DNA of 64,000 nt from Cinclus cinclus (Eukaryota > Chordata > Aves > Passeriformes > Cinclidae), in NCBI RefSeq assembly GCF_963662255.1, contig NC_085046.1:24447620-24511619 (forward strand), read 5' to 3'. This document shows, piece by piece, positions 60,561 to 64,000 of the stretch (its first letter is position 1; each line of letters begins with the position of its first letter). The position numbers and the translations under genes were made by a program. The notes beneath the pieces are model-generated. The model worked only from the letters and a program-made list of their open reading frames with translations, was not told where the DNA came from and made no database searches.

Positions 60561-61793
60561 GATAGCCAGTAAGATGTCAGGGAGAGCCAAAGTAAATGAA
60601 GAATAAAGACATAGGAAAAAAAAAAACAGTCACAAAGAGATGAAAGGGACAGGTGTCCTGCTGCATTGATCCAAAAGCCCTGCAGATGGTATTACCCACA
60701 ATAATAGTTTGTTCTAAAGCAAGAAGACTTCACAGAGAGAGCAGAAATGAAACTGCAGACCTCTTCCATCTCACAACCCAGTCTGTAGTTTCAGCTTTAA
60801 AAACATAGCACCCACTGATCCCAGGGAAATCAGTAGTGAAAGAGCAAGTTGGATTTAACTTACAAACAGAAATACTAACCTCAGTTAACCTCAAATTCAT
60901 AAAATTCATAACTCCAAGTCCTAATGTCCTATGAGAATTTTCTCCAAGCAAAGTCAATGCCCCCAGGACAGCCCCATTGTTCATTCATGTCTTAAGCTCC
61001 ATCACAGCCAGCTTGGATCTTGTCTGCCAGCATTCTCCAGGAGTAAAATTCTGCTGTCAAGGCAGTGGGAGAGAAAGTCTATTGGTTTAGGGTTAGGTTC
61101 TATCCCTTTATTTGAAGTCTTTCATTTAGGGTGCTTCCTACTGACACAGCTCAAGGCACCTTGCCACGTCACTGGAGATCACATTTATAAAATTCCTGCT
61201 TTCTGCCAGACTTTCTTCAAAGAAGGCAACCAGCATGAAAAAGACAGCCTGTCTTGCCTGCATTCAAGAGGAAGTAAAGGTTGTCTCTTTTTGGCAATGT
61301 CCACTGCTTTCCAGAGAAATAAAGACATTCACAGAGAAATCCAATGTTCATCTGCTTCCTCTTTCCCTCTCATCCCAGCTCTAGAATTTCCCCAGAGCAA
61401 GTCACTAATACTGTGTGGACAAAATTAGGAACAAATAATCATTTACTAAAAGCTATGTTTGTCTGGACTCCAGACTTGCCTTTGTCAGAGAAAAAAGGTG
61501 CATTCTTACCTGATGCAAGGTAAGAGATAGCAGGAACTTAGCTAGTATAAAATGAGTCTCAAATTTGTTTTGATAGGGCAAGGGCCCACACAATTCTTAC
61601 TTTAAATTGTTAACATATGAAAGCTGCGGAGTTTCCTTTGAATATGCCCCTGTAACTTTATTTTAATTTATTATCATACATTAGCCATGTTGAAGGAACA
61701 ATGTATCTTGCTCCCCCAGCTCTGTGTCCTGTAAAACCTCCTTGGCTGGAGATCAAAATCAAAATTCCATTTCAAGAAAAATGAAACATACAA

Positions 61794-62375
61794 TCATAGA
61801 ATGCTTTGGGTTGAAAGAGACCTTAAAGATAATGTAGCTTCAGCCACCCTGCCGTGGGCAGGGACACCCTTCACTAGGCCATGTTTCTCAAAGCCTCATC
61901 CAGCCTGGCCTTGAACAATTCCAGGGATCCACAACTTCTCTAGACAGCATGTTATAATGTCTCACCACCCTCACAGTAAAGAATTTCTTCCATGTATCTA
62001 ACCTAAAACCTACTCTCCTTCGATTTAAAACCATTCCCCTTTGTCCTATCTTGTAGGTTCCCTTTACGTACTGGAAAGCTGCAATTAGGTCACCCCAAAG
62101 CCTTCTCTTCTTCAGGCTGAACAATCCCAATTCTCTCCACTTTTCATCAGAGGAGAGGTGCTCCATCCCTTTAATCATGGGTTTCCTCCTCTGGATCTGC
62201 TCCAACAGGTCCATGTCCTTCCTGTGCTGGGACCCCAGAACTGGTTACAGTGTTCCAGGTGGGGTTTCACCAGAACACAGTAGAGAGGCAGAATCCTCCC
62301 CCTCACTCTGGTGGCCCTGCTGCTTTTGGTGCAGCCCAGTCACATTTGGCTTTCTGGGCTGCAAAGGCACATTAC
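61794..62375 (-). mobile_element. CR1 LINE 3' fragment, minus strand
   Basis: On the minus strand the order is that of a CR1 3' end: GCCCAGAAAGCCAAATGTG, then GGAGCACCTCTCCTCTGATG, then GGGATTGTTCAGCCTGAAG, then CTGGATGAGGCTTTGAG. It ends in CATTCTATGATTG, which fits the ATTCTRTG-type CR1 tail. The minus frame 61888-62214 is a remnant of ORF2 C-terminal coding and 3' sequence. It is 5' truncated, as usual for CR1. Confidence 0.9.
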
Positions 62376-63536
62376 CAAGACATGTCCAAATGTCAAGAAG
62401 TGAAAAAAATGGTAACTTCAGACTAAATACAATGTTTAATTATTGGCATTGCAAAAGGCAAATGAATGCACAGCAATGGAAGTGAAAACCTCATCAAGCC
62501 AATTCGCAATATAATAAGGTCTCTATCCAGACCATTTGCATTCCCTTGTCTGTTTTAGAGATTAAAGGCCACAAGCATGTCTTGGAAGCTCATGTAACTA
62601 CAAGTATAATTCTAAACAGGTCAAACTTAAAGATGTGCATTTAATTTTTCCTATGACCTGGAAAATACAGACTACCACATTAGTGTAGGTACAGTAAGAG
62701 AATCCACACAACTTGATCTTTTCACAATCATACTGTATATTGATGTCAACATGGCTTGGCAACTATCACCAAGATGCTTTTCTGACAGAATGCAAGTTGG
62801 ATTATACAGTGCAGGCAGCTGACTGGAAGATTGCCTACTATGCTTCTACTGATTCTTTGAAGCCATGAGACATGGTATCCGCTTGCCACTGCCTTTTTAC
62901 ACACACCCCATGCTTCCTTTTAGTAACATTTTATGGTGCATAAACTCCTATGCCCAGATGAAGAGCCTTCTTCTCATTACCCATCCACCTACCACATCAC
63001 TGACTCAAGTCTCATCTGTAGGCAGACTGCCCAATACAGAAATTAAAAACCACTCGTACTACACGAAAAATCAGAAGTGTTAACCATAAAAAGGTATCCA
63101 ATTATGTACTGGAACTCACCCCAAGTTATTGTACAGTTCTTAAGAGTGTGATCTCCTAACCACCTAAGTCCAGTATTAAAATAAAAGATGGACAATGAAA
63201 AAAATGCAGTTTTACATTAAACTTGCAAGAGGAAGTTCCATAGATATCCACAAGTCCGTTAACACAGCAAAACATGTAGAACCTGGGGTGTGCTTCGGCA
63301 GCCAGGAGTTACAATGTCTGTTTAGACTTCTTTTTAAAGGAACCTGTTTCAGAGCTACAGAATAATTTGTAATGGAAAGGACAATTCACTATTTCATAAA
63401 GTCCAGCCACAAGTCAAAGAAAGTCCAACCAGAAGAGATTGCTCAGTGCCATGGCCAGATGAGGTTCAAATAACCCCCTCCCCCCTAAGAATTTCTGACT
63501 CAGGATGTCAGGGTAAGGGAACATCGAAATCCCAGA

Positions 63537-63850
63537 GGGTCACTGTCAGTGGCACAGGGTCTAGTTGGAGGCCTCTCACTAGTGGTGTTCCCCAAGGTGC
63601 AACACTAGCCCCAGTATTGTTCAATCAGGAAGTTCCACCTGACCATGAGGAAGAACTTCTTTACTGTGGGGGTGTCTGAGCACTGAAGCAGATTGTCCAG
63701 AGAGGATGCGGAGTCTCCCTCACAGGAGATACTCAAAAACCATCTGGACAAAATCCTGTGCTGTGTGCTCTGGGATGACCCTGCTTGAGCAGGGACATTG
63801 AAACAGATGACCCACTGTGGTCCCTTCCAACCTGAACCAATCTGTAATTC
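63537..63850 (+). mobile_element. Internally deleted CR1 LINE fragment, + strand
   Basis: The first part (about 63537-63627) encodes SGVPQGATLAPVLFN, the reverse-transcriptase motif B region of CR1. It then jumps directly into the extreme 3' part (AGTTCCACCTGACCATGAGG, GAACTTCTTTACTGTGGGG, CCCTGCTTGAGCAGGG, GGTCCCTTCCAACCTGAACC). The intervening RT and C-terminal sequence is missing. The terminal octamer is decayed. Confidence 0.85.
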
Positions 63851-63867
63851 TGCAAATACCTCCAACA

Positions 63868-63905
63868 ACAGATTCCACAGCTTCTCTGGGCAATTGTGCT
63901 TTGAT
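63868..63905 (-). mobile_element. Short CR1 sliver, minus strand
   Basis: GATTCCACAGCTTCTCTGGG followed by CAATTGTGC matches, in reverse, the CR1 stretch GCACAGGTTGCCCAGAGAAGC, giving a fragment of under 40 bases. It is close to the 3' end of the + strand copy but in the opposite orientation. Confidence 0.5.
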
Positions 63906-64000
63906 CCTAAACAAGTACGTAATCAAAATATCCGATAAATGGAAGCTTTAAAATCCAGTTCAGAACACTGTTTAGTTGCTTTAGTTTTAAAAAAGAAAAA

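Noticed and set aside
60117..60590. 157-codon minus-strand frame as a gene
   Set aside because: It has no known family, no splice or promoter context, and the overlapping open frame on the other strand shows that GC content keeps both strands open.
61888..62214. 108-codon minus frame as a host gene
   Set aside because: It is a remnant of CR1 3' sequence; the surrounding order of motifs is that of CR1.

Overview
The window looks like a piece of a bird nuclear genome, probably a songbird-type genome, although the order is a weaker guess. The evidence is AT-rich single-copy DNA, short conserved exons with GT-AG junctions separated by kilobase introns, and repeats that are almost all 5'-truncated CR1 LINEs, the characteristic avian retrotransposon. 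I see no bacterial or viral gene organisation. Most long open frames are chance ORFs in introns or products of a microsatellite.

Layout. Positions 1-2382 are the last intron of DYNC1I1 (cytoplasmic dynein 1 intermediate chain 1, + strand). Its final coding exon is 2383-2493, followed by a 3' UTR with a poly(A) signal at 3016-3021. An intergenic gap of about 6.3 kb follows. From about 9.35 kb to beyond the right edge lies SLC25A13 (citrin/aralar2, the Ca2+-regulated mitochondrial aspartate/glutamate carrier) on the minus strand. The two genes are tail to tail, as they are in human 7q21.3. I could place 14 consecutive SLC25A13 exons, numbered 5 to 18 by the human scheme, covering roughly residues 110 to 676. 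All are in frame, with GT donors and AG acceptors. Exons 1-4, the promoter and the Ca2+-binding EF-hand 2 lie beyond position 64000.

Repeats and regulation. A decayed CR1 occupies about 20.9-22.4 kb in intron 14. A roughly 240-bp pure-purine pentanucleotide array, 18 AGAAG units then 28 AAAAG units, has grown at a fixed internal position of this CR1. Two or three more CR1 pieces sit in intron 4 near 61.8-63.9 kb. In vertebrates the DYNC1I1-SLC25A13 interval hosts long-range enhancers of DLX5/DLX6 (the split hand/foot type 1 locus). Several intronic blocks here, above all 17.64-18.62 kb, have the composition and homeodomain-site density expected of such elements.

The two genes are not functionally linked. 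DYNC1I1 is part of a microtubule motor; SLC25A13 feeds aspartate to the cytosol for the malate-aspartate shuttle and nitrogen metabolism. I found no convincing new multi-gene system. The best leads are the CR1-born purine array, the enhancer-like block in intron 14, and a perfect 24-bp palindrome in intron 13.
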